Shown: positions 1 to 9,125 of the stretch, piece after piece
How positions within the stretch are numbered: the stretch's first letter is position 1
Layout: every line of letters begins with the position of its first letter
NCBI GenBank assembly: GCA_900466945.1
Contig: UBNV01000012.1
Span: forward strand, 101,670-165,669
From: Hyphomicrobiales bacterium
GTDB lineage: Bacteria; Pseudomonadota; Alphaproteobacteria; Rhizobiales; Rhizobiaceae
DNA: 64,000 bases
Reading direction: 5' to 3'
Translations under genes and position numbers: made by a program
The notes under the pieces: generated by a model
What the model was told of the DNA's origin: nothing
The model's database searches: none
What the model saw: the letters and a program-made list of their open reading frames with translations, nothing else

Positions 1-1
1 T

Positions 2-643
2 TGCCCGGACAAGCACATTGCCGCGATGGCGATGGACAACAATATCGGTGGCTTCCATTTCTACTACGGCATTCCCGGCTCGATCGGCGGCGCGATCCGC
101 ATGAATGCCGGCGCCAATGGCGGCGACACGGCCGGCCGGCTCGTCGAGGTCGAGGCAGTCGATCGCAAGGGCAGTGTGCATGTCCTGTCGAATGCCGACA
201 TGGGTTACAGTTACCGCCATTCGGCAGCCCCTGACGGCCTGATCTTCACCAGCGCTCTCTTCGAGGGCTATCCGGAAGACAAGGCCAAGATCCGTGCCGA
301 CATGGATGCCGTGCGCCATCACCGGGAAACTGTTCAGCCGATCAAGGAAAAGACCGGGGGCTCGACGTTCAAGAATCCCGAAGGCCACTCCGCCTGGGAA
401 CTTATCGACGAGGCCGGCTGCCGCGGCCTGATGATCGGTGGTGCGCAGATGTCGTCGCTCCACTGCAATTTCATGATCAATGTCGGCCATGCGACCGGTT
501 ACGATCTCGAATATCTCGGCGAGACCGTGCGCCAGCGGGTTTTCGAGACCGCCGGCATCAAACTCGAATGGGAAATCAAGCGCCTCGGCATCTTCATGCC
601 CGGCCGCGAGGTCAAGCCATTCATGGGTTCGGTATCGGCCTAG
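2..643 (+). CDS. murB: UDP-N-acetylenolpyruvoylglucosamine reductase (MurB), 3' part
   Basis: The gene enters from the left edge, and its frame is open from base 2; 213 C-terminal residues are visible. MurB is the cytoplasmic FAD enzyme that reduces UDP-GlcNAc-enolpyruvate to UDP-MurNAc with NADPH, the second committed step of peptidoglycan synthesis. Visible family features are the FAD-domain segment [15 protein letters not shown], the conserved GGSTFKNP segment carrying the active-site serine, HCNFMIN, and the C-terminal [12 protein letters not shown] with conserved glutamates. Its position upstream of ddl and ftsQAZ is the usual order of the division and cell-wall cluster. A compact hairpin terminator follows 44 bases after the stop. 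Only the missing N-terminus limits the call. Confidence 0.96.
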   Translation, partial: CPDKHIAAMAMDNNIGGFHFYYGIPGSIGGAIRMNAGANGGDTAGRLVEVEAVDRKGSVHVLSNADMGYSYRHSAAPDGLIFTSALFEGYPEDKAKIRADMDAVRHHRETVQPIKEKTGGSTFKNPEGHSAWELIDEAGCRGLMIGGAQMSSLHCNFMINVGHATGYDLEYLGETVRQRVFETAGIKLEWEIKRLGIFMPGREVKPFMGSVSA

Positions 644-687
644 TTCGTTGTACTTGCCCCACGAAGTTTTAACTTCACTCATCTAGG

Positions 688-710
688 CTCCCCGTGGTTG
701 CGGGGAGTTT
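688..710 (+). terminator. Hairpin terminator after murB
   Basis: A perfect 7-bp stem (CTCCCCG / CGGGGAG) with a 6-base loop is followed by three Ts. It starts 45 bases after the murB stop. It ends one base before the ATG of the next gene, so it probably separates that gene from the murB transcript. It also argues against a GTG start at 694, which would lie inside the stem. Confidence 0.6.
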
Positions 711-711
711 C

Positions 712-1566
712 ATGTTCGATCTGGTCCATCTCTGGGTGATACGACAATTGACGCTTGGCGAGTTCTCCTCGCGGCGCGCGGTCGTGTCGAAGGCCGCCTG
801 GATGGCGGCCAAGATTGCCGTCTTCGCCTACCTCCTCAACATTGTCGGCCACCTGATTCTGGTGGCGCTCGGGCTTCTGCCCTATCCGCTCGGGCCAGCG
901 CTGGTGGTGGCCACCATGCTGACGCCACCGGTTTCCTTCATTGTTGCCGTCATCGCTTATTCTGTTGTCGGACTCGCGATCTATGATCTCGGCATGTCAC
1001 GCCAGCGTTTCGAAATGCTGAGCCGGACCGACATGCTCTCTGGCCTCATGAACCGCCGCGCCTTTCTCGACACATTCGAGCAGGTACGTGGGCCGGTTGC
1101 TTTGATCGTGCTCGACATCGACCGCTTCAAGGCGATCAACGACACGCTTGGCCACAAGGCGGGAGACGATGTCATCGTGCGTGTCGCCCAAACCGTGACA
1201 CATGCACTGGGCGAGGGGGCGACGGCTGCCCGTATCGGCGGTGAAGAGTTTGCCGTCTTGCTCGCCGGTCCGCGAATGGAAAGCGCGTCCGATCTCGCAG
1301 AGGCGATCCGTCAGGCGGTTGAGGACATGGGCTTCGAGGTTGCCGGGCGTCGTATATCGGTCACCGTCTCCGCAGGCGTGTCGGAGGGTGTTTCGGGACT
1401 CGGATTCAGCGAATTGTTTTCCAGTGCGGATCGCGCCCTATACATCGCCAAGGCTGGCGGACGGAATCGAATCGTGCACGCCAAAGACCTCGCTGATGCG
1501 TCCCGGGATGCGTCTTATCCGGCCGGTTCGCACGCGGAGATGATCCCGTCTCGCCTGACGGCTTGA
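712..1566 (+). CDS. Membrane-anchored GGDEF diguanylate cyclase
   Basis: A 284-residue protein. The first ~25 residues contain WVIR and an LGEF segment. Two hydrophobic segments follow at roughly residues 28-55 and 62-92, then a GGDEF domain with the substrate-binding segment DIDRFKAINDTLGH and an intact GGEEF signature at residues 176-180. GGDEF enzymes make cyclic di-GMP from two GTP. The inhibitory RxxD site expected just upstream of GGEEF is absent (GEGA there). No sensor domain is seen, so the membrane segments may do the sensing. ATG 712 is chosen because the in-frame GTG 694 falls in the murB terminator. The gene at 15415-16260 is a paralogue with the same topology and N-terminal signature. 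Confidence 0.85.
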   Translation: MFDLVHLWVIRQLTLGEFSSRRAVVSKAAWMAAKIAVFAYLLNIVGHLILVALGLLPYPLGPALVVATMLTPPVSFIVAVIAYSVVGLAIYDLGMSRQRFEMLSRTDMLSGLMNRRAFLDTFEQVRGPVALIVLDIDRFKAINDTLGHKAGDDVIVRVAQTVTHALGEGATAARIGGEEFAVLLAGPRMESASDLAEAIRQAVEDMGFEVAGRRISVTVSAGVSEGVSGLGFSELFSSADRALYIAKAGGRNRIVHAKDLADASRDASYPAGSHAEMIPSRLTA

Positions 1567-1663
1567 CGGGCACACGTTGTCTTTTCTTTCTTGAATTCAT
1601 GGCTTTATCGATGCTGCTTCAGGTCTCTGATGAGCCCTGGATCCGGCCTGTTTGCGGGCGAAG

Positions 1664-1695
1664 TTAACGAAAGTAAACGGTTCATTAACCTTAAT
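1664..1695 (+). promoter_or_regulatory. AT-rich TTAA-containing motif upstream of ddl (possible CtrA site)
   Basis: In the 203-base gap before ddl, TTAA at 1664-1667 is followed seven bases later by AAAC. A short inverted repeat, ATTAA-CC-TTAAT, spans 1684-1695. The CtrA consensus in alphaproteobacteria is TTAA-N7-TTAAC, and division genes are common targets, but the match here is imperfect. This is a candidate only. Confidence 0.25.
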
Positions 1696-1769
1696 GTTGT
1701 TGAACTGACGCCATAGAGCCGATGCGGTCGACGCGATGGTCGGCCGGTTCAGGGATTTGCGAGGCGTAA

Positions 1770-2696
1770 ATGAGTGGCAAGCATGTCGCGGTTTTGATGG
1801 GTGGATTGTCCTCCGAGCGGCCCGTGAGCTTGTCGTCGGGTAATGCCTGCGCTGCCGCCCTCGAAGGTGAGGGATTCAAGGTTACGAAGGTCGATGTCGG
1901 TCGCGATATCGGCAGCGTTCTCCAGGATCTGAAGCCGGACGTTGCGTTTAACGCCTTGCATGGTCCCTTTGGTGAAGACGGCACGATCCAGGGCGTGCTC
2001 GAATATCTCGAAATTCCCTACACACATTCCGGCGTGCTCGCCTCCGCGCTCGCGATGGACAAGAAGCAGGCGAAGATCGTGGCGGCCCAGGCGGGTATTC
2101 CTGTCGCTGAGGCCGTCGTCATGAACCGCCTCGATATCGGCAATAGCCATCCGATGGCGCCGCCCTACGTGGTCAAGCCGGTGCGCGAGGGCTCCAGCTT
2201 CGGCGTTGTCATCGTGCGCGAGGACATGGCCCATCCGCCGCAGATCCTGACTTCCAGCGAATGGCGCTACGGCGATACCGTCATGGTCGAGCGCTATGTG
2301 GCGGGACGTGAACTCACCTGCGGCGTGATGGATGGCAAGGTGCTTGGCGTGACCGAGATCGTGCCGCTCGGGCACAGCTTCTATGATTACGACTCCAAGT
2401 ATGCGGCAGGCGGCTCGCAACACGTTCTTCCTGCGCAAATTTCACCGAAAATTTACCAAAAAATACAATCATTGGCGCTGAAGGCACATCAGGCGCTCGG
2501 GTGTCGCGGAGTGAGTCGGTCCGACTTCCGCTACGACGATCGCTTCTCCCAGAATGGTGATCTCATCTGGCTGGAACTCAACAACCAGCCCGGCATGACC
2601 CCAACCTCGTTGTTGCCGGAAATGGCGGCCCATGCGGGCTATAGTTTTGGTGAATTTGTAAGTTGGATGGTGGAGGACGCTTCTTGTTCTCGTTGA
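1770..2696 (+). CDS. ddl: D-alanine--D-alanine ligase
   Basis: 308 residues, the normal length for DdlB-type enzymes. It is an ATP-grasp ligase that makes the D-Ala-D-Ala dipeptide for the peptidoglycan stem. Visible features are the N-terminal [17 protein letters not shown] (family HGGxSxE region), the ATP-grasp lysine segment [15 protein letters not shown], and the C-terminal metal/substrate segment [17 protein letters not shown]. In that segment the usual N-T-x-P-G reads N-N-Q-P-G. A short A/T-rich stretch around 2440-2475, including a rare ATA codon, stands out from the GC-rich surroundings. The end overlaps ftsQ by 13 bases, so translation is probably coupled within a ddl-ftsQ-ftsA operon. 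Confidence 0.96.
   Translation: MSGKHVAVLMGGLSSERPVSLSSGNACAAALEGEGFKVTKVDVGRDIGSVLQDLKPDVAFNALHGPFGEDGTIQGVLEYLEIPYTHSGVLASALAMDKKQAKIVAAQAGIPVAEAVVMNRLDIGNSHPMAPPYVVKPVREGSSFGVVIVREDMAHPPQILTSSEWRYGDTVMVERYVAGRELTCGVMDGKVLGVTEIVPLGHSFYDYDSKYAAGGSQHVLPAQISPKIYQKIQSLALKAHQALGCRGVSRSDFRYDDRFSQNGDLIWLELNNQPGMTPTSLLPEMAAHAGYSFGEFVSWMVEDASCSR
2672..2676 (+). promoter_or_regulatory. Ribosome binding site fixing a TTG start for ftsQ
   Basis: GGAGG at 2672-2676 lies inside the end of ddl, seven bases before TTG 2684. The alternative in-frame TTG codons at 2663 and 2693 have worse spacing: the first precedes the site and the second is 16 bases beyond it. The frame has no ATG nearby. The site supports a TTG-initiated FtsQ. 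Confidence 0.6.
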
Positions 2697-3616
2697 GCGG
2701 CAATAAACTGGCTGATGCTTCCGGGGTTAATCCCGCTGCTCCGCTCGCCTCCACGGAGGCCAAGGTGCTTCCGCGCCCGCTGCGTCGCGTCGTGCGTTTC
2801 GTGATCAGCCTGTTTTCCGGTCGGACCGTTTTGCCTCGCCATCTCGGCAAGGTCAGTCTTGCCGGCTTCTACGGCCTCGTCAGCCTGCATGGTGTCGTTG
2901 TCGGCGGCCATGGTCCGGTCGTCATGCAGACGCTCACTGCCTCCGCCGGTTTCGCGGTCGAGGATATCAGCGTCTCGGGCAACCAGCACACGTCCGAAAT
3001 CGACATTCTCCAACTGCTCGGTCTCGATGGCTCCACCAGTCTTCTCGGTCTCGACATCGCGACTGCCCGCAAAGCACTTTCCGAGCTTCCCTGGGTCGAA
3101 TCGGCTGAAGTTCGCAAAGTATATCCCTCGACCGTCGAGGTGGTGCTGCGCGAGCGTCAGGCCTATGGCATCTGGCAGCATGGTACGGATCTGTCGCTGA
3201 TCGAGCGCTCGGGCTCGGTCATTGCGCCGCTGCGCGACAACAAGTTTGCCTCGCTGCCGCTCTTCGTTGGTCGTGATGCCGAGACAGCCGCGGCTGTCAT
3301 CGACGAGGAGTTTTCGAAGTGGCCGGCGATTGCGTCGCGGGTAAAGGCCTTCGTCCGCGTGGGTGGCCGTCGTTGGGATGTGCATCTTGATAATGGTGTC
3401 GTCGTTCGCCTGCCGGAAGGAAATGTCGCCGGTGCGCTGGCCCTTCTCAACCGCTTCGACGAAGAGCAGCAGGTTCTCTCGCGCGATATCGCCGTAGTCG
3501 ATCTGCGCTTGCCCGATCGTGTCGCCGTCCGACTGACATCTGGCGCTCTGGAGCGCCGCACGGCTGCTCTGGAAGAGCGTCGCAAGGCCCTCAAGAAGTT
3601 GGAGCAGAAGATATGA
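2684..3616 (+). CDS. ftsQ: Cell division protein FtsQ
   Basis: 310 residues from TTG 2684, chosen from a well-placed GGAGG. FtsQ is a bitopic inner-membrane protein linking early and late divisome proteins through FtsB/FtsL. The order is: a basic cytoplasmic N-terminus; a hydrophobic segment near the [14 protein letters not shown] stretch; a POTRA domain ([18 protein letters not shown] through [20 protein letters not shown]); then the FtsQ/DivIB region with LREREAY-like [11 protein letters not shown]. The C-terminus is a charged helix. The stop overlaps the ftsA start by four bases (ATGA). Context in the ddl-ftsQ-ftsA-ftsZ block makes the identification firm; only the start codon is open. Confidence 0.94.
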   Translation: MFSLSGNKLADASGVNPAAPLASTEAKVLPRPLRRVVRFVISLFSGRTVLPRHLGKVSLAGFYGLVSLHGVVVGGHGPVVMQTLTASAGFAVEDISVSGNQHTSEIDILQLLGLDGSTSLLGLDIATARKALSELPWVESAEVRKVYPSTVEVVLRERQAYGIWQHGTDLSLIERSGSVIAPLRDNKFASLPLFVGRDAETAAAVIDEEFSKWPAIASRVKAFVRVGGRRWDVHLDNGVVVRLPEGNVAGALALLNRFDEEQQVLSRDIAVVDLRLPDRVAVRLTSGALERRTAALEERRKALKKLEQKI

Positions 3617-4944
3617 GCATCTTTGGTGGCTCTTCCTTCGGTCTCCCGCGCACGAAGCCGCTGTCTTCGAAGCGTGCGCATGTGGTTTCGGTGCTCGACA
3701 TCGGATCGACCAAGGTCGTCTGCATCATTGCCCGGCTGACGCCGCGCCGTGAATCCGCGGTCCTTCCGGGGCGCACCCACAATGTCGAGGTCATCGGCCT
3801 TGGGCATCAGCGCTCGCATGGCATCAAGTCCGGCGTGATCGCCGATCTCGATGCGGTTGAAAATGTCGTGCGCCTTGCTGTCGATGCGGCCGAGCGCATG
3901 GCGGGCCTCACGGTCGAGAGCCTGATCGTCAACGTCTCTGCGGGCCGTATCGGCTCGGATGTCTACACGGCTTCCATCGATCTCGGTGGTCAGGAAGTGG
4001 AGGCCGGCGATCTGCGCAAGGTGCTGATTGCCGCTGGCCAGCAGTCCCAGGGCAACGACCGTGCGGTGCTGCACTCGCTGCCGACGGGCTTTTCACTTGA
4101 CGGAGAGCGGGGAATCCGTGATCCACTTGGCATGTATGGCGATGTTCTCGGCGTCGACATGCACGTGGTCACGGCCGAACGGGCGGCGCTTCGCAATCTG
4201 GAGCTCTGCATCAACCGCGCCCATCTGACAGTCGAAGGCGTGGTTGCCACGCCTTATGCCAGCGGTCTCGCTGCCCTGGTCGACGACGAGGTGGAACTTG
4301 GTTGCGCGGCGATCGACATGGGCGGTGGCATGACCACCATCTCGGTCTTCGCCGAAGGCAAGTTGATCCATACGGACGCCATCGGGATTGGCGGTCACCA
4401 TGTGACCACGGATCTGGCGCGCGGGCTTTCCACCCGTATCGAGGATGCAGAACGTCTGAAAGTCGTTCACGGTTCGGCTGTCGCCAACGGCGCCGATGAT
4501 CGCGAACTCGTGTCCGTGCCGCCAATCGGCGAGGACGATCGCGATCAGCCGACCCAGGTTCCGAAGGCGCTCCTGACCCGGATCATCAGCGCGCGGATCG
4601 AGGAAACCCTCGAAATGCTGCGCGATCGGATCCAGAAGTCGGGCTTCTCGCCGGTGGTCGGAAAACGCGTCGTTCTGACGGGTGGTGCGTGCCAACTGAC
4701 CGGCATGCCGGAAGCGGCCCGCCGCATTCTGGCCCGGAACGTGCGTATCGGTCGTCCAATGGGGGTGTCGGGTCTGCCGGCCGCTGCCAAGGGACCGGCT
4801 TTCTCGACGGCGGTCGGCCTGACGATTTATCCGCAGATGGCGGATCAGGAAACACATGCTGGGCAGGGCGGGTTGTTCTCGCCCTTCGGCAACGGAAACA
4901 GCCGGTTCGCCCGTATGGGCCAGTGGCTGAAAGAGAGTTTTTGA
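3613..4944 (+). CDS. ftsA: Cell division protein FtsA
   Basis: 443 residues, actin-fold ATPase that tethers FtsZ filaments to the membrane and recruits the divisome. The phosphate-1 motif VLDIGSTKVVCII lies near residue 30. The 1C subdomain follows, then the phosphate-2 region CAAIDMGGGMTTISVF, the adenosine motif VVLTGGACQLTGM, and a C-terminal amphipathic helix (RFARMGQWLKESF) that should bind the membrane. The N-terminal ~25 residues are a short basic extension. The start overlaps the ftsQ stop, and 95 bases separate it from the ftsZ start. This is the ordinary alphaproteobacterial gene order. Confidence 0.97.
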   Translation: MSIFGGSSFGLPRTKPLSSKRAHVVSVLDIGSTKVVCIIARLTPRRESAVLPGRTHNVEVIGLGHQRSHGIKSGVIADLDAVENVVRLAVDAAERMAGLTVESLIVNVSAGRIGSDVYTASIDLGGQEVEAGDLRKVLIAAGQQSQGNDRAVLHSLPTGFSLDGERGIRDPLGMYGDVLGVDMHVVTAERAALRNLELCINRAHLTVEGVVATPYASGLAALVDDEVELGCAAIDMGGGMTTISVFAEGKLIHTDAIGIGGHHVTTDLARGLSTRIEDAERLKVVHGSAVANGADDRELVSVPPIGEDDRDQPTQVPKALLTRIISARIEETLEMLRDRIQKSGFSPVVGKRVVLTGGACQLTGMPEAARRILARNVRIGRPMGVSGLPAAAKGPAFSTAVGLTIYPQMADQETHAGQGGLFSPFGNGNSRFARMGQWLKESF

Positions 4945-5039
4945 GTTCACCCTCCGACCACAAGGTTCGGCCAAGGGAAATCTGTTGAAATGACATGGCC
5001 GGCTTGGCGATGCGGCCGGAAAAAGAAGGAACGGGTACC

Positions 5040-6785
5040 ATGACCATCAAGCTGCAGAAGCCAGATATCACTGAGCTTAAGCCCCGCATCACCGTCTTCG
5101 GTGTCGGTGGCGGTGGCGGCAATGCCGTCAACAACATGATCACCGCTGGTCTGCAGGGCGTCGATTTCGTCGTCGCCAACACGGATGCCCAGGCGCTGAC
5201 CATGACCAAGGCCGAGCGGATCATCCAGCTCGGTGTCAATGTCACCGAAGGTCTCGGCGCCGGTTCTCAGCCGGAAGTCGGTCGTGCCGCCGCTGAAGAG
5301 TGCATCGACGAGATTATCGATCACCTGAATGGTACGCACATGTGCTTCGTCACCGCCGGCATGGGTGGTGGTACCGGTACCGGTGCTGCTCCGGTCGTCG
5401 CCCAGGCTGCTCGGAACAAGGGTATCCTGACCGTCGGCGTCGTGACCAAGCCGTTCCACTTCGAAGGTGCTCGCCGCATGCGGCTTGCCGAATCCGGCAT
5501 CGAGGAGCTGCAGAAGTCGGTCGACACGCTGATCGTCATCCCGAACCAGAACCTCTTCCGCATCGCCAACGACCGCACCACCTTTGCCGACGCTTTCGCG
5601 ATGGCCGACCAAGTGCTCTACTCCGGCGTTGCCTGCATCACCGACCTGATGGTCAAGGAAGGCCTGATCAACCTCGACTTCGCGGACGTTCGCTCCGTGA
5701 TGCGCGAGATGGGCCGTGCGATGATGGGCACCGGCGAAGCATCCGGCGAAGGCCGCGCCATGCAGGCGGCAGAAGCTGCGATTGCCAATCCGCTGCTCGA
5801 CGAAACCTCGATGAAGGGCGCTCAGGGGCTCTTGATCTCGATCACCGGTGGTCGTGACCTGACCCTGTTCGAAGTCGACGAAGCCGCGACCCGCATTCGC
5901 GAAGAAGTCGATCCGGACGCCAACATCATCTTGGGCGCCACCTTCGACGAAGCACTCGAAGGCATCATCCGTGTATCTGTCGTCGCCACCGGCATCGACC
6001 GTGCGGCTCTGGCCTCCAAGGGCTTCGAAGCGGCTCCGCTGGCAAAGCCTGCTATGCGTTCTTCCGCGGCCGTTGCTCCGGCACCGGCCGCATATCAGCC
6101 TGCAGTGGCGCAGGCCCCCAAGCCGACCATGGATCCGGTCGCAGACACCATCCGTTCGGCTGAAGCAGCCATGGAACGCGAACTCGAAATCGCGGCTGCC
6201 CGCCAGTCCCTGAGCCAGCCGCAGGCAGCTCCGCAGCAGGATTTCCGTCCTGCCAGCAGGCTCTTTGCCTCGCCGGCACCGGAAGCCGCCCCGGCACCGC
6301 TGATGACACAGCCGGTCGCTCCGGCGCCCGTCATGAGCCAGCCGGCGCCGGTCATGCAGCAGCCCGCTCCCGTCATGCAGGCGCCCGTCGCGCCGGCACC
6401 GATGGCGGCTGAGCCCCGCATGGCGCCCGAGCCGGTCCGCATGCCAAAGGTCGAGGACTTCCCGCCGGTGCTTCGCGCCGAAATCGACCACCGCGCCCAG
6501 CCGGCTGCTCCCGCAGCCCAGGACGAGCGTGGCCCGATGGGTCTCCTGAAGCGCATCACCAACTCGCTCGGTCGTCAGGCCGAAGAGGAGCAGGTGATGG
6601 GTGACATGACCGGTTCGGCACCTGCAGCACCCTCGCAGCAGCGCCGCCCGCTCTCGGCCGAAGCCAGCCTCTACGCGCCGCGTCGCGGCCAGTTGGACGA
6701 TCACGGTCGCGCCACGCCGGCACGGGCCGCCAGCGAAGACGACCAGCTCGAAATCCCGGCTTTCCTACGCCGCCAGACGAGCTGA
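5040..6785 (+). CDS. ftsZ: Cell division protein FtsZ
   Basis: 581 residues, well over the ~380-400 typical of FtsZ outside this group. It is the tubulin-like GTPase that forms the Z ring. The GTPase core covers residues 1 to ~320 with the tubulin signature GGGTGTG at 109-115. A ~240-residue Pro/Ala/Gln/Met-rich linker follows, including repeated PAPVM-type units, and then the conserved C-terminal peptide [10 protein letters not shown], which binds FtsA. ATG 5040 ([10 protein letters not shown]) follows an AGAAGGAA ribosome site; an in-frame ATG at 4995 would add 15 unlikely residues. A strong terminator follows 23 bases after the stop. Confidence 0.98.
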   Translation: MTIKLQKPDITELKPRITVFGVGGGGGNAVNNMITAGLQGVDFVVANTDAQALTMTKAERIIQLGVNVTEGLGAGSQPEVGRAAAEECIDEIIDHLNGTHMCFVTAGMGGGTGTGAAPVVAQAARNKGILTVGVVTKPFHFEGARRMRLAESGIEELQKSVDTLIVIPNQNLFRIANDRTTFADAFAMADQVLYSGVACITDLMVKEGLINLDFADVRSVMREMGRAMMGTGEASGEGRAMQAAEAAIANPLLDETSMKGAQGLLISITGGRDLTLFEVDEAATRIREEVDPDANIILGATFDEALEGIIRVSVVATGIDRAALASKGFEAAPLAKPAMRSSAAVAPAPAAYQPAVAQAPKPTMDPVADTIRSAEAAMERELEIAAARQSLSQPQAAPQQDFRPASRLFASPAPEAAPAPLMTQPVAPAPVMSQPAPVMQQPAPVMQAPVAPAPMAAEPRMAPEPVRMPKVEDFPPVLRAEIDHRAQPAAPAAQDERGPMGLLKRITNSLGRQAEEEQVMGDMTGSAPAAPSQQRRPLSAEASLYAPRRGQLDDHGRATPARAASEDDQLEIPAFLRRQTS

Positions 6786-6808
6786 TTTCCTGCAACGAAT
6801 CACGGATG

Positions 6809-6840
6809 AAACCCGGGTCGAAAGGCCCGGGTTTCTTGCA
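6809..6840 (+). terminator. Rho-independent terminator after ftsZ
   Basis: A perfect 9-bp stem (AAACCCGGG / CCCGGGTTT, 6809-6834) with an 8-base loop is followed by TTTCTT. It closes the ddl-ftsQ-ftsA-ftsZ transcript and separates it from lpxC. Confidence 0.85.
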
Positions 6841-7045
6841 TCTCACGATGTGTTTCAAGAGATTGAATTCTTGAATTTAATCAATGGCCTGGCTTCGTTA
6901 CAAAGCGAAAGAATCAGTGATTTGGCTGGAAGGGCTGTGCCACGTATGTATGTGGTCGAAACAGGACTCAGCAGTCCTATGACGCAAGTTTGCGACGGGA
7001 ATCCTCAGATCCACCGCCTCGTCGCATCATTTTAAGGCTAACGGA

Positions 7046-8002
7046 ATGGCAATTGCTTTGCTCGGATTTCAGACCACGATCGCAGCACCGCTTACGCTGA
7101 CGGGGATCGGGGTCCATTCGGGGCGAGACGTCACGATCACCTTCCAGCCGGCCGAAGCCGGAACGGGTATCGTGTTTCAGCGGCAGCATGACGATGGCTC
7201 GACCAGCGAATATCGGGCAGTCTCTGCCCATGTCGGCAATACGGATCTCTGCACTGTGCTTGGAACCAACCCGGCCCGCTCCGTGGCGACGGTGGAGCAT
7301 GTCATGGCCGCGCTCTATGCGCTCGGACTCGACAACGTCATCGTTGAAGTCGACGGTGCCGAAATGCCGATCATGGATGGTAGTTCCGAAGTCTTCATCG
7401 ATGCGATCGAGCAGGTCGGGATTTCAAATCTTGGCGTCAAGCGCCGCTACATTCGCGTCACCAAGCCTGTCCGTATCGAATCGGGTGCGTCCTGGTCCGA
7501 GTTCCGCCCCTATGACGGCACGCGCTTCGAGGTCGAGATCGATTTCGACAGCAAGCTGATCGGCCGACAGAAGTGGGAAGGCGACCTGACGGCAGAGACC
7601 TTCAAGAACGAACTGTCGCGGGCGCGAACCTTCGGCTTCATGCGCGATGTCGAACGGCTCTGGGCCGCCGGTTTTGCGCTTGGCTCGTCGCTCGAAAACT
7701 CCGTTGTCATCTCGGACGACGACACGGTTATCAATGTCGAGGGTCTGCGTTACGAGAAAGACGAGTTCGTCCGTCACAAAACGCTCGATGCCGTCGGCGA
7801 TCTGGCTCTGGCCGGCGCTCAGTTCATCGGCTGCTATCGCTCCTATCGTGGCGGTCACAAGATGAATGCGAATGCACTGAAGGCGCTGCTCAGCGATCCC
7901 TCGGCCTATGAAGTCGTGGAGGCTCCTAGCCGTAGCTATCAGGTTCGTGCTCGTGAGTTCGTTCCGGTCCAGGTGCCGGAATTTGCTCCCTGGTCCGCCT
8001 GA
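7046..8002 (+). CDS. lpxC: UDP-3-O-acyl-N-acetylglucosamine deacetylase (LpxC)
   Basis: 318 residues. LpxC is the zinc enzyme of the committed step of lipid A synthesis. The zinc ligands fit: H85 in VEHVMAAL, and H244 and D248 in RHKTLDAVGD. The catalytic histidine is H271 in YRGGHKMN. GIGVHSG near residue 20 is the substrate-binding segment. The 211-base gap upstream, after the ftsZ terminator, leaves room for its own promoter. A terminator lies 28 bases after the stop. Lying next to the division cluster is its usual place. Confidence 0.97.
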   Translation: MAIALLGFQTTIAAPLTLTGIGVHSGRDVTITFQPAEAGTGIVFQRQHDDGSTSEYRAVSAHVGNTDLCTVLGTNPARSVATVEHVMAALYALGLDNVIVEVDGAEMPIMDGSSEVFIDAIEQVGISNLGVKRRYIRVTKPVRIESGASWSEFRPYDGTRFEVEIDFDSKLIGRQKWEGDLTAETFKNELSRARTFGFMRDVERLWAAGFALGSSLENSVVISDDDTVINVEGLRYEKDEFVRHKTLDAVGDLALAGAQFIGCYRSYRGGHKMNANALKALLSDPSAYEVVEAPSRSYQVRAREFVPVQVPEFAPWSA

Positions 8003-8030
8003 CCTCGGAACTGGCAGTTTGACGTTTGCG

Positions 8031-8061
8031 CGCCGGCTTCTTTTATGAGGCCGGCGTTTTT
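8031..8061 (+). terminator. Rho-independent terminator after lpxC
   Basis: A 10-bp stem (CGCCGGC plus TTC paired with GAG plus GCCGGCG, one G-T pair) with a 6-base loop runs from 8031 to 8056 and is followed by five Ts. It ends the lpxC transcript. Confidence 0.85.
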
Positions 8062-8224
8062 GCTGGGCGACGGAAGATACTGAAGAAACGGCACTTTCTG
8101 GGCGCCCTGCCACAAAAATGCGTTAAAGTCACATCACTGCGTTGCCCTAGTGCCGCTTTTGTGGCTAGAAACGCCAGTTGAAGGCGACGGTTTTCAAGCG
8201 GCGCTGCAATCGGGATCATTTCGA

Positions 8225-9091
8225 ATGAATCATGTGGGATCGGTCGTTGTGAAGAAAGCCGCGCGTATTGCAGGCCTGTGCGTAATGATGTCGGTCGGGG
8301 CGGTGCTCGCCGGGTGCCAGTCCGACCCGGATATCGACATCAGCAAGCTCGCTGCCGAAACCGAACCGCCGGAAGTGCTCTACAATCAGGGCCTCGCCAA
8401 TATCAAGGCGGGCAATATGAGTGAGGCGTCGCGCAAGTTCGATGCCGTCGATGCCCAGCATCCGTTCTCCGAGTGGTCGCGCAAGTCGCTGGTCATGAGC
8501 ACCTTCACCAAATACCGGCTTGGCCGCTATGCGGATGCGATCGCCACAGGCAACCGTTACATGAACCTCTATCCGGGATCCGAGGATGCGGCCTATGCGC
8601 AGTATCTCGTCGGCCTGTCCTACTGGAAGCAGATCTCCAGCGTCACGCAGGACCAGCGCAACTCGGTGAAGACCATCGAGGCGATGCAGCGGGTGGTCAA
8701 CGACTTCCCGGATTCGGAATATGTCGATGATGCTCAGGCAAAGTTGCGTTTCGCCCGCGACCAGTTGGCCGGCAAGGAAATGCAGGTCGGACGGTATTAT
8801 CTGGAGCGCAAGGAATACCTCGCGGCCGTGTCGCGCTTCCGCGTCGTGGTCGAGCAGTATCCGAACACGAACCAGATCGAGGAAGCGCTGGCGCGCTTGG
8901 TCGAGTCCTATTTTGCCATGGGTGTCGTTTCCGAAGCCCAGGCGGCAGCTGCGGTACTTGGGCACAATTATCCCGACAGCCAGTGGTATGCCGACAGCTA
9001 TGCGCTGTTGCAGAAGGGTGGTGTCGAGCCGCGCGAGAATTCCGGGTCGTGGATCACCCGCGCCGGTCGCAGGCTCCTGATCGGGACCTGA
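8225..9091 (+). CDS. bamD: Outer membrane assembly lipoprotein BamD (ComL)
   Basis: 288 residues from ATG 8225. The N-terminal signal peptide ends in the lipobox L-A-G-C, placing the acylated cysteine at residue 31. This supports the start; an upstream in-frame extension from 8150 would bury the signal. The mature part carries tetratricopeptide-like repeats ([17 protein letters not shown], then repeated helical pairs ending [22 protein letters not shown]). BamD is the essential lipoprotein partner of BamA in beta-barrel insertion, anchored to the inner face of the outer membrane. recN follows 34 bases later on the same strand. Confidence 0.94.
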   Translation: MNHVGSVVVKKAARIAGLCVMMSVGAVLAGCQSDPDIDISKLAAETEPPEVLYNQGLANIKAGNMSEASRKFDAVDAQHPFSEWSRKSLVMSTFTKYRLGRYADAIATGNRYMNLYPGSEDAAYAQYLVGLSYWKQISSVTQDQRNSVKTIEAMQRVVNDFPDSEYVDDAQAKLRFARDQLAGKEMQVGRYYLERKEYLAAVSRFRVVVEQYPNTNQIEEALARLVESYFAMGVVSEAQAAAAVLGHNYPDSQWYADSYALLQKGGVEPRENSGSWITRAGRRLLIGT

Positions 9092-9125
9092 CCGGTCCAT
9101 CGTCACGAAGTGAGAAACTGAGCCC

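Noticed and set aside
694..711. GTG 694 as start of the first GGDEF gene
   Set aside because: It lies inside the murB terminator stem. ATG 712 gives the N-terminus shared with the paralogue.
4995..5039. ATG 4995 as the ftsZ start
   Set aside because: The extra 15 residues do not fit FtsZ; ATG 5040 has the AGAAGGAA site and gives the conserved N-terminus.
4947..6704. A 585-codon open frame on the minus strand opposite ftsZ
   Set aside because: It mirrors the third-position GC bias of ftsZ and has His/Arg/Gly-rich nonsense composition. It is an antisense shadow of a certain gene.
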